A stretch of DNA of 59,574 nucleotides, from contig NZ_LZSC01000078.1 in the NCBI RefSeq assembly GCF_001665235.1, forward strand, positions 1-59,574, written 5' to 3'. Source of the stretch: Mycobacterium sp. 1100029.7. GTDB lineage: Bacteria > Actinomycetota > Actinomycetes > Mycobacteriales > Mycobacteriaceae. A model generated the notes under the pieces. That model was given only the letters and a program-made list of their open reading frames with translations, had not been told where the DNA came from and searched no databases. A program made the translations under genes and the position numbers. Below are positions 12,943 to 20,267 of the stretch, piece by piece (positions within the stretch are counted from its first letter, which is position 1; each line of letters begins with the position of its first letter).

Positions 12943-14937
12943 CTACAAAGCCAACTCGTGCAATACGCACAGCCGGATCGGATCGCGTTTTCCCTTTACC
13001 TTGACCCAGCCGTGGCTGCTCACCCGGGCGGCTTCGCCGAGCTCCGTGGTGGTGCTCGGACCTAGCACCACCTGGCCCGGTTCAGCCAAATTCTGCAGGC
13101 GCGCAGCCAGATTCATGGTGTCACCGATCGCGGTGAAACTGCGTACCTCCTCGGCGCCGATGTTTCCCACCAACGCCGGCCCGGTGTTGATTCCCACCCG
13201 GAACCGCGGCCACTCGGTGTGCCCGCGGGCCGCCTCCTCGACGACAGCATGTAGCGCAAGTCCGGTTTCAGCGGCCCGCAATGCATGATCGGATTGCCGT
13301 GCCGGTGCACCCCAGATCGCCATCACCGCGTCACCGACGAACTGCAATACCGTTCCGCCCGTTTCGAGAATGACCGGGACAACGGCTCCGTAGTAGGTAT
13401 TCAGCATGGTGACCACTCGGTCCGGCGATGTCGCTTCCGCGAACGGGGTGAAGCCGTGCAAGTCGGCCATCAGCACCGTCACTTCGGTGATCGCGCCGCC
13501 CAGCCCGGCTTGGTCGGGGTCGGCCAGCAGAGCCGTCGCGACTGCGGGTGACATGTAGCTGCGGAACAAGCCGTCGAGGTGGTGATAGAGCCGGGCGTTC
13601 TCCAGCGCCATCGAGCACTGGGTGGCGAACGAGCGCAGCAGCGCAACATCCGCATCCGAAAAGGACCCGTCCTGCCGATGTGCCTCGATCACCCCGGCGG
13701 TCTGCCCCTTGACCGTCAGGGGAAGCTCCAATGCGCCGTCCCGGGCCGCGGCGTCGCAGAAACTGAGCTCGCCGTCGCGCACGATGCCCAGCCGAAAGTG
13801 GTCCCCGGGGAAGGCGTCACCGAGGGCGGCCATCACGCGGCTCAGAAGTGCGTCTTCGTCCTGGATGACGCTGGATTCGCGGCCCACCGCGACCAGGCTG
13901 CCCAACTTGCGCACCCGTTCGCGTTCGGCGCCCAGCGCCTCCGCTCCGCGGCGCAGCACCGCGACTTGCTGCTCGGACAGCTCGAACCGGTCGGCCAGGC
14001 GCGCCGCGACCGCCCGGGGCGCCACCTGTTCCCCGCGCTCGCGGCGTTGGAGCACGTCGACCATCTCTTCGAGAGCCGCGGAATAGTCCTGGCGCAGATC
14101 GGCGATGGTCTGCTGGGTCGCCAGTGAATCGAACACGCCGCGGACCGAGCCTTCCCGGCGGAACTGCACGCGTGCGCTGTAAGCGATGAAGCAGAAGGCC
14201 ATTGTCATCAGCAGATGCCACAGCCACCACGACGCGTGCCAGCTCATGCCGAGCGCCAGCGCCACCGACGCCTCGGCCAGCAGCACGAACGCGGTCAGCA
14301 CGGACATGATCACCACAGCGGGGCGCCGGCGGTAGATCGGGAAGTAGGCCAGCGCGGCCGCCGCGAACAACGCGCCACCACCCAACGCCCCGACCTGCTC
14401 GAAGCCTTCCAGTAATTCCTGGTTCGGAAGCCGATCCAGCATGCCGCCGAGGATCAGCACCGCAGACGCGGCCATCATGAGCCACACCAGCGCCGACAGC
14501 GGCCCGCGCAGTGACCACAGGCGGGCGCTGCGCGCCGGGGTGAAGGTGATCGACGAAGCCAGCGCGATGATCCCCGCCAACACCAGGCCCAACCGCGTCG
14601 GCAGCATGAACTCCGCATCGGAGGTGTCCATCAACACCCCGGGCGTGAACACGGCGTGCACGCCGAAGAAGCCGGCGGTCGTCGTGAATACGAGGGAGAC
14701 CAACCAGAGGCGGGCGTCGTCGCGCCCGCGGGCTTCGCGGCCGATCAGGGCTCCCAGCACCACGCTCACCACGGCCGCGGACAACACCAGGATGAAGTGC
14801 GCCACCCGGTTGTCCCATTCCAGATCGACTTTGGGCTTGTCGAGCAGCAGCCACAGCGCGACCATCGGAAGGGTCATGTGCATCAGCCAGTTCGCCGTGC
14901 GCACCCGTGATCCCGGGCGGGCGGTGGCGCTACGCAA
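12943..14937 (-). CDS. Membrane adenylate/guanylate cyclase (class III) with GAF domain
   Basis: 664 aa. Residues ~10-255 hold about seven transmembrane helices. A helical/coiled linker (ADLRQDYSAALEEMVDVLQRRERG...) follows at ~280-345, then a GAF-like sensor (~350-460) and the catalytic domain (~480-640). Metal aspartates are Asp492 (MADLHGF) and Asp536 (VGDAVMA), and the transition-state pair is Asn609/Arg613. The purine-selecting lysine is replaced by Gln532 (QFVGD) and the partner position is Thr602. The Thr is normal for class IIIb bacterial cyclases, but the Gln is not, so nucleotide preference is uncertain. It would make cAMP at the membrane in response to an unknown signal. Confidence 0.9.
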   Translation of the reverse strand: MRSATARPGSRVRTANWLMHMTLPMVALWLLLDKPKVDLEWDNRVAHFILVLSAAVVSVVLGALIGREARGRDDARLWLVSLVFTTTAGFFGVHAVFTPGVLMDTSDAEFMLPTRLGLVLAGIIALASSITFTPARSARLWSLRGPLSALVWLMMAASAVLILGGMLDRLPNQELLEGFEQVGALGGGALFAAAALAYFPIYRRRPAVVIMSVLTAFVLLAEASVALALGMSWHASWWLWHLLMTMAFCFIAYSARVQFRREGSVRGVFDSLATQQTIADLRQDYSAALEEMVDVLQRRERGEQVAPRAVAARLADRFELSEQQVAVLRRGAEALGAERERVRKLGSLVAVGRESSVIQDEDALLSRVMAALGDAFPGDHFRLGIVRDGELSFCDAAARDGALELPLTVKGQTAGVIEAHRQDGSFSDADVALLRSFATQCSMALENARLYHHLDGLFRSYMSPAVATALLADPDQAGLGGAITEVTVLMADLHGFTPFAEATSPDRVVTMLNTYYGAVVPVILETGGTVLQFVGDAVMAIWGAPARQSDHALRAAETGLALHAVVEEAARGHTEWPRFRVGINTGPALVGNIGAEEVRSFTAIGDTMNLAARLQNLAEPGQVVLGPSTTTELGEAARVSSHGWVKVKGKRDPIRLCVLHELAL

Positions 14938-15078
14938 AAAGGACCCCCTAGTGACAGCACATCTCGACTAGCCGCGCCCGGTTGGTTGTATTCCGGCAAA
15001 CGGGCAGGCTTAGAAGGTAATTCCCCGTTTTCGCGGACAGCATCGACAACCCTTGATGTCGAAGGGAATTCGGTACGC

Positions 15079-15513
15079 CTAGGACTCGGCGAGGAGTTTG
15101 AGGCGCTTGAGGGTATCCGAGAGCGTGCGACCCACTTGGCGCACCGCGATCCGATCGGCGAGGTATCCCAGCAGCCCGCCCGGCGCCTGATAAGACAGCC
15201 GGAACGTCACTTTGGTCTTGCCGTCGCCGGTATCCCGCAGCCGGATGCGGCCGCGCAGGGTGATACCCGTGAGCCCCACCCACGCCACGTCACGGCGCTC
15301 GTCGAATTCGACCACTTCGATCAAGCCGCCGACCGGCACCGAACCGATCTTCCAGTGCACGATGTAACGCGCACCGATGCCTGGAGGCTGGTCGTTGGCC
15401 GTCTCCCAGCGTTCCAGGTTGGCCATGAAACTGGGGTAGCAGTCCGGCTCGCTGACGATCTTCCAGACCGACTCTCGATCGGCCTCGATGACGCAGCGGC
15501 GTTCGACGCGCAT
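15079..15513 (-). CDS. SRPBCC family protein (polyketide cyclase/START-like)
   Basis: A 144-aa protein. The ATG at 15513 overlaps the stop of the upstream acyltransferase (TGATG), which fixes the start; a longer frame to 15768 is a shadow. MRVERRCVIEADRESVWKIVSEPDCYPSFM is the usual first strand and helix, and the C-terminal long helix is IAVRQVGRTLSDTLKRLKLLAES. W55-range residues (HWKIGSVPVGG) line a hydrophobic pocket in the family. The coupled acyltransferase suggests it carries or presents a lipid substrate or product. The pairing recalls Rv1919c/Rv1920 of M. tuberculosis (from memory). Confidence 0.85.
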   Translation of the reverse strand: MRVERRCVIEADRESVWKIVSEPDCYPSFMANLERWETANDQPPGIGARYIVHWKIGSVPVGGLIEVVEFDERRDVAWVGLTGITLRGRIRLRDTGDGKTKVTFRLSYQAPGGLLGYLADRIAVRQVGRTLSDTLKRLKLLAES

Positions 15514-16346
15514 CAGCCGATCACCGGGAATCGGCGCTTGGCGGCGAGGCGGTCCACGCCGGCCTGCAGACTGGACATCACTTTGTCGTGCACAGCTTGG
15601 TCGTCGCCGTCGACCTCGATGGGTTCCTGAACCTCGATCGCGATCTTGGTGGGTAGCGGAATGTGGCCGGCCAGATCGCTGATGTTCAAGCCCCAGGGCA
15701 GCGCGAGGGAAATCGGAATGCTTTTGAGTCGCAACAACTTGTCGGCCATGAGCAGCTTCGCCAGCCATTGTCCGCGGTTGAGGAACAGAGCGCTTTCCTG
15801 GCCTCCGACGCTGGCGACCGGCACGATCGAAACGCCGGTTTCCCGGGCCAGCCGCACGTAGCCCATGCGTCCGCCGAAGTCGACCTTGTGGCGTTCCCAG
15901 GAGGGCCGGAATACTTCGTAGTCGCCGCCCGGATACACCAGCAACGCTGCACCGGATTTCAGTGCGGTCCGGGCATTTTCGGGGTTGGCGGCCACAGTGC
16001 CGAACTTGCGCAGCCAGCCCAGCGGCGGCGCGGAGACGACGAGGTTGTGCGCGAGTTGATAGAACGGCCGCTCGACGCCGAAGTACGAGCAGAACGCCAG
16101 GGTGAAGACGAAGGTGTCCGGGGGGACATTGCCGCCACTGTGGTTGCCGACCAAAAGCACCGGGCCCTCGCTGGGGATTCGATCCAGCCCCTGTACGTCG
16201 GCCCGGAAATACAGCGATGCCAGCAGCCAGGTGCCCGGCAACTGGTCACGAATGTAGTCCGGATCCCGCTGGTCGAAGTCGGCCTTGGGAACCCTGGACA
16301 CGACTTGTTTGCGAGTCCAGTCGATGGCCTCTCCGACGAGTCCCAT
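15513..16346 (-). CDS. Lysophospholipid/diacylglycerol acyltransferase-like protein (LPLAT family)
   Basis: 277 aa. GPVLLVGNHSGGNVPPDT holds the catalytic histidine of the acyltransferase motif, with the aspartate seven residues on (a longer spacing than the classical HX4D, as in the MGAT-like branch). FPGG-type block 3 is seen as LVYPGGDYEVFR, followed by RHKVDFGGRMGYVRLA. It would acylate a glycerolipid or related acceptor at the inner membrane face. There is a short hydrophobic stretch but no clear multi-pass topology. It is translationally coupled to the SRPBCC gene downstream. Acceptor and acyl donor cannot be read from sequence. Confidence 0.85.
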   Translation of the reverse strand: MGLVGEAIDWTRKQVVSRVPKADFDQRDPDYIRDQLPGTWLLASLYFRADVQGLDRIPSEGPVLLVGNHSGGNVPPDTFVFTLAFCSYFGVERPFYQLAHNLVVSAPPLGWLRKFGTVAANPENARTALKSGAALLVYPGGDYEVFRPSWERHKVDFGGRMGYVRLARETGVSIVPVASVGGQESALFLNRGQWLAKLLMADKLLRLKSIPISLALPWGLNISDLAGHIPLPTKIAIEVQEPIEVDGDDQAVHDKVMSSLQAGVDRLAAKRRFPVIG

Positions 16347-16431
16347 GTCGATGTCCTGTCGCTAGCGGCGTAACTGCAACGCGGACTACCCGGATTGCGC
16401 GGCTTTCACACAATCATTCGGTGCGGCTCGG

Positions 16432-16848
16432 CTATGTGGCGCAGCACGTTTGGCCGGGCGCCTGAGCCTGCGGCCCGAAGGTGTCGGCATCGGCGAGGAC
16501 GGTGTAGATTTCCCAGCGCTCGCCGCCGGGCGCGGTAACCCATACCTTGTCCTGGGTGGCGAAACAACAGGTGGTGCCGATCTCCTCTTCGGTGAACACG
16601 TTCTCCCCCGTGAGTCGGCCGATCTCTTCGTGGACCCGTTGGCTTGATTCCACCTCCACGCCGAGATGGTTGATGGTGCCGCCCTGGCCGGGATTTTCCA
16701 GCAGCACCAGTTTGAGCGGCGGCTCGGCGATCGCGAAGTTGGCGTAGCCGGGTTCGACTTTCGCCGGTGCTGCGCCAAACAGGATGGAATAGAAGGCGAT
16801 CGCCTTGTCGAGGTCATCGACGTTGAGGGCGAGCTGCACGCGAGACAT
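16432..16848 (-). CDS. cadI: CadI/ArsI-like vicinal-oxygen-chelate protein
   Basis: 138 aa, beginning MSRVQLALNVDDLDKAIAFYS and including NHLGVEVES, TCCFATQDKVWV and PGGERWEIYTVLAD, very like mycobacterial cadmium-induced CadI (Rv2641). The fold is that of glyoxalases and of ArsI, the C-As lyase of organoarsenicals. The vicinal cysteines in TTCCFA correspond to the ArsI arsenic-binding pair, and His (NHLG) and Glu (WEIY) to two of its iron ligands. The first ligand (His5 in ArsI) is Gln here, as in CadI. Only ten bases separate it from the arsR gene upstream, so the pair is a metal-responsive operon. Confidence 0.9.
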   Translation of the reverse strand: MSRVQLALNVDDLDKAIAFYSILFGAAPAKVEPGYANFAIAEPPLKLVLLENPGQGGTINHLGVEVESSQRVHEEIGRLTGENVFTEEEIGTTCCFATQDKVWVTAPGGERWEIYTVLADADTFGPQAQAPGQTCCAT

Positions 16849-16858
16849 GGCGGTGTTC

Positions 16859-17191
16859 CTAGCTTCTTTCTATTCGCAGGACAGACGAAAGTTGTTGCAA
16901 TGCCGAGGGTATCGCCCAGTAGTACACCCACGTTCCGCGTCGCTCGCAGTCCAGCAGTCCTGCCGCGCGCAGCAACTTGAGGTGATGAGAGATCGTCGGC
17001 TGCGAGACGTCGAAGGTCGTCGAAATTTCACACACGCACGCCTCACCACCGGGATGGCTGGCGATCAAGCTCAGTAACCGCAGCCGCACCGGGTCAGCCA
17101 GTGCCTTGAACATCGCCGCCAGGTCGGCGGCCTGCACCTCCCCCAAGGCGGCCGCGCCGAGAGCCGGGCAACACTCCGACTGATTCGGCAT
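16859..17191 (-). CDS. ArsR/SmtB-family metalloregulator
   Basis: 110 aa. Winged helix with recognition helix VSQPTISHHLKLLRAAGLL, and a thiol motif EACVCEIS (CxC) at the start of the DNA-binding helix where ArsR-type sensors bind As(III)/Cd(II). Further cysteines are at the N-terminus (SECCP). The likely mode is repression of itself and cadI, relieved by metal. ATG 17191 is the natural start. Order and spacing match the Rv2642-cadI pair of M. tuberculosis, but the arsenic transporter/reductase genes that follow there are absent here. Confidence 0.92.
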   Translation of the reverse strand: MPNQSECCPALGAAALGEVQAADLAAMFKALADPVRLRLLSLIASHPGGEACVCEISTTFDVSQPTISHHLKLLRAAGLLDCERRGTWVYYWAIPSALQQLSSVLRIERS

Positions 17192-17215
17192 TCGTCTATA
17201 TAAGCATCTATCGAA
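17191..17215 (-). promoter_or_regulatory. Candidate ArsR operator at the arsR start
   Basis: An imperfect dyad with outer arms TTCG (17191-17194) and CGAA (17212-17215) and AT-rich inner arms (TATA/TAT) overlaps the arsR start codon and the probable -10 (TATATA on the minus strand). Position and AT-rich dyad form fit autoregulation by an ArsR repressor. Confidence 0.4.
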
Positions 17216-17247
17216 TCAAGGTGCAATCGCAGCGGAGGTGTCGGAGC

Positions 17248-18372
17248 TCAGCCGAGGCGGTAGACGCGGGCAGCGTTGCGGTGCGCAATGAGGTCGACCA
17301 CCCGGATCGCGTCGGCTTCGCTCCAGTCGCCGTCCTCGACGAAGTCGTGCAGCACACGGTGAATTCCCCTGCGCCACAAGGCGGCACCCAGATAGTGCAG
17401 CTCGGCGGGTCCAAAGCCGTCCGAGGAGTACAGAATCTTGCCGAACGGAGCCATCTCGAGAAGACGGCCGATGAATGCCGGAGACCGAGCCCCGAGATAG
17501 TTGATGCTCAGTCCCCCGTCGAGAAAGACGTTGTTGAAGGCTTGTGCCAGATAACCTGCTTCGCGCTCATAGGGGTAGCAATGCAGCAATACGATCGGGG
17601 TGTCGCCGGACCGGCGCAGAAAGTCCAGGAGGTACAGCGGATTGGCTTTGTGCAGATCGCAATCGCGGTCGCCGAAGCCGACGTGGAATTGCAGCGGCTT
17701 GCCCAGGCGCAAGGCCTGATGGAGTCCGAAGCGGAGCAGGACTCGATCCTGCAATCGGGTCCCGCCGCGATCTCGCCACCGGGCGGCGGCTTCGGCGACC
17801 GCTGCTGGGTGCGGCTCGCTCAGATCACCTACGAAGCCGCCGCGGTAGGCCAGGATGGACTTGGTTGCGACAGCCGCGGCCGCGCGTTCGTGCAGGATCG
17901 CTTCGAATGCCGATGCGTAGTCGCCGGCGGACTGTGCGGCCTGCTCGGCGACCTGCTCGAGGCGTACGACCTCGTGAACCCGGTTGCCGGACAGGGCGCG
18001 CAGCCCCGGGATGTCGGCGATCTCGGCAGCGATTCCGGTGTCCACCAGCCAGTCGCTCACCCCGGCGGCGCGCAAGAACAGCCGGGCCAGATCGTGCTCG
18101 CTGAACTCGCCGCGGCGCATCCAATAGGACTGCGGATCAGCGTGTTTGGGCAATCCGAGCACGGCACTGCAATGGGCGCGGATCGCGAAGCCGAGTTGTG
18201 AATCGAAACCCGAGTCCGTCAGCGGCTCGGTGTTCGCCTCGTTCAGCGCGTTCTCGAACCGTTGTCGGTCCCCCGGCTGCGTCCAGCAGCCGTGAACGTG
18301 GTGGTCGATCAAACGCACTTCGCCGATGTGGTGCGCGAGCGCCGATATCCCGGCCACTACTACAGGCTCCAC
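17248..18372 (-). CDS. Amidohydrolase family protein (Rv1879-like)
   Basis: 374 aa from a GTG at 18372 that overlaps the glnA3 end by 13 bases. Metal-site motifs of a TIM-barrel amidohydrolase are visible: DHHVHG near residue 23, FHVGFGD, VLLHCYPY and YSSDGFG (the catalytic Asp). Fungal FluG and related proteins fuse this type of domain to a glutamine-synthetase-like domain. Here the two are adjacent, overlapping genes, which suggests they act on one gamma-glutamyl intermediate: GlnA3 glutamylates an amine and the amidohydrolase acts later. That pathway is inference. Confidence 0.88.
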   Translation of the reverse strand: MEPVVVAGISALAHHIGEVRLIDHHVHGCWTQPGDRQRFENALNEANTEPLTDSGFDSQLGFAIRAHCSAVLGLPKHADPQSYWMRRGEFSEHDLARLFLRAAGVSDWLVDTGIAAEIADIPGLRALSGNRVHEVVRLEQVAEQAAQSAGDYASAFEAILHERAAAAVATKSILAYRGGFVGDLSEPHPAAVAEAAARWRDRGGTRLQDRVLLRFGLHQALRLGKPLQFHVGFGDRDCDLHKANPLYLLDFLRRSGDTPIVLLHCYPYEREAGYLAQAFNNVFLDGGLSINYLGARSPAFIGRLLEMAPFGKILYSSDGFGPAELHYLGAALWRRGIHRVLHDFVEDGDWSEADAIRVVDLIAHRNAARVYRLG

Positions 18373-19712
18373 GCCATCCGGAATTTGTCCGTCAACCGCT
18401 CGGCGTCCAAGTCGCCGTAGCGCTCCTGCTCCAGCCGACGCACCGCAACCACCATGTCGACCGCGGCGTCGCCCAGGACAGTGCGCAACAGTGCGGAATT
18501 ATCCAGTGCCGCAAGCATGTCCGACTGTAGGTGGGACAACCTCACGATGCCGGCCCGCGTGCGGTCGGAGTCGGCGAGCTGTGCCGGATCTACCGTCGTC
18601 GCCGGCGGCAGCGGCGCGTTGGTGCGGATTCCGTCCAGGGCCAACCCGAGGATGGCCGCCGTCGCGAGGTACGGGTTGGCCGACGGATCGACAATTTTCA
18701 CCTCGACGTTGCCGCCGTGCTCGCTGCCGGTGCCGCCGCGGATGAATCGCACTGCCGCTTCCCGATTTTCGATACCCCAGCAGGCGTAGGCGCCCGCCCA
18801 ATTGCCGGGCTGGATGCGCAAACCCGACACGATCGATCCGCTCAGCACACCCTGCGCCTCGGGCAGCCCGCGAACTACGCCGGCCACCGCGCTCTGTCCC
18901 GCCGCCGTCATGCCGCCGGCGCCCGAGCCGCCGGAAAACAGCGGCCCGTCGGCGTTGGTCAGCGAGAAGTGTTGATGTGCACCGGATCCGACACCGCCGG
19001 CGAACGGCACCGGTGACAGGCTGATGCGCAATCCGTGACGGCGAGCGGCGCGGCCGAGCAGGATGCGTGTCAGCACCAACTGGTCGGCGGCGGCAACCGG
19101 TGACAGCGGTGCCAGCGAGAGCTCGAACTGGTTGGCCCCGAACTCGGGGTGAAACTGTTCGATCCCCACACCGGATAGCGACGCCGCGGCGATCACGTCG
19201 CGGACGAACGCCTCGTGCTCGAGCACACCGGCAAGGCCGTATTGCGCCCACAGGACCGACGGCAGTGCCCCGCCATCGGGGCCGACCAGAACGAATTCGA
19301 TTTCGTGACCGATCGAGGCCCGTAGGCCGGCGTCGCTCAGCGCGTCTTCGACCCGGCCCAGTGTTGTACGGCTGCACACCGGAACCGCAGTGCCGTCCTG
19401 CTCGACGAATTCGGCAGGCGCCCAAGCCAACCCGTCGCCAAGGAGGCGCAACGCCGACAGGTCGATGCGCACGCGTTGATCGCCGGTGACGCCGACGTCG
19501 TCGGTGAAGGCAATCCCGGTCTGGTCGATCGTGAAGGCATGCCACGCCGGGCTGGCACCGAGACCGGGCTCGGCGAAAGCACCAGTGCGCCGGATCGGCA
19601 CGGCCTTGGATTGCGTGAGTCCGGCGGGGTTGACGACCGTGCCGATCACGGTGTCGACGCCTTCGGACTCCAGCTGCGCAACCGACGCGGCGGCTGTGGG
19701 GGTGGCTGTCAT
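18360..19712 (-). CDS. glnA3: Glutamine-synthetase-like enzyme GlnA3
   Basis: 450 aa from ATG 19712, the length of M. tuberculosis GlnA3; the open frame to 20069 is spurious. Glutamine synthetase landmarks: GHEIEFVL (metal glutamate), EFGANQFELSLAP, GSGAHQHFSL (H-x-H) and the C-terminal helix. GlnA3-type enzymes are generally not the main ammonia-assimilating synthetase; some actinobacterial ones gamma-glutamylate polyamines or other amines. Neighbours (amidohydrolase downstream, overlapping; CMD-type CxxC protein upstream) support a catabolic role. Confidence 0.93.
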   Translation of the reverse strand: MTATPTAAASVAQLESEGVDTVIGTVVNPAGLTQSKAVPIRRTGAFAEPGLGASPAWHAFTIDQTGIAFTDDVGVTGDQRVRIDLSALRLLGDGLAWAPAEFVEQDGTAVPVCSRTTLGRVEDALSDAGLRASIGHEIEFVLVGPDGGALPSVLWAQYGLAGVLEHEAFVRDVIAAASLSGVGIEQFHPEFGANQFELSLAPLSPVAAADQLVLTRILLGRAARRHGLRISLSPVPFAGGVGSGAHQHFSLTNADGPLFSGGSGAGGMTAAGQSAVAGVVRGLPEAQGVLSGSIVSGLRIQPGNWAGAYACWGIENREAAVRFIRGGTGSEHGGNVEVKIVDPSANPYLATAAILGLALDGIRTNAPLPPATTVDPAQLADSDRTRAGIVRLSHLQSDMLAALDNSALLRTVLGDAAVDMVVAVRRLEQERYGDLDAERLTDKFRMAWSL

Positions 19713-19741
19713 CGCAGCCCTACAGCGGATGTCGCGGACGG

Positions 19742-20236
19742 CTACGCCCGGCTGGGCAGGGTCAGCATGCAGGTCTGACCGATGTCGAGGGTGCGCAGCA
19801 TGCGTCCCATGCCGACCCACAGGGCGCACGACATCGCGAGGTCGGCCAGCAGTTCCTCGGAGAAGTGCTCGTTGGCCCGGCTCCAGAAGTCTTCGTCGTC
19901 GCGCAACGTGGTGTGTTCGGTGCCAAAGCGGTGGGCGAACTCGGCGGCCAGCCGCTCCTGCTCGCTGAATCCCGGCCAGGTGCGCCACTCGAGCGCGTGC
20001 TCGTAGAGTTCCTCGTCGACACCGGCGGCCGGGCCGTCGGCGTCGCGGGTGTTCTGACACACGGTGCATTCGTTGTCGTGGGCGATCACGGCCCGGGCGA
20101 TTTCGCGGGTGCGCATCGGCAACCGGTTCTTGGTGTAAACCGCTTGGCTGAAGTTGGCGATCGCGCCGCCGAGGTCGGGAGACTTCGTGGCCCAGCTGTA
20201 AATGTCGTCATCAGCGAACGTTCCGATTCGGCTCAT
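19742..20236 (-). CDS. Carboxymuconolactone-decarboxylase / AhpD-like protein
   Basis: 164 aa. RTREIARAVIAHDNECTVCQNTRD contains the CxxC and following helix typical of the CMD/AhpD family, and a second helical repeat follows. Such proteins are peroxidase partners or decarboxylases; without the downstream histidine relay seen in AhpD (here CQN instead of CxxCxxxH) peroxidase activity is doubtful. It lies 29 bases before glnA3 on the same strand and 31 bases after the MFS gene. It is not part of the M. tuberculosis arrangement as I know it. Confidence 0.85.
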   Translation of the reverse strand: MSRIGTFADDDIYSWATKSPDLGGAIANFSQAVYTKNRLPMRTREIARAVIAHDNECTVCQNTRDADGPAAGVDEELYEHALEWRTWPGFSEQERLAAEFAHRFGTEHTTLRDDEDFWSRANEHFSEELLADLAMSCALWVGMGRMLRTLDIGQTCMLTLPSRA

Positions 20237-20267
20237 GGCGTGATGGTACGCCCGGAGCGTCGATTCA

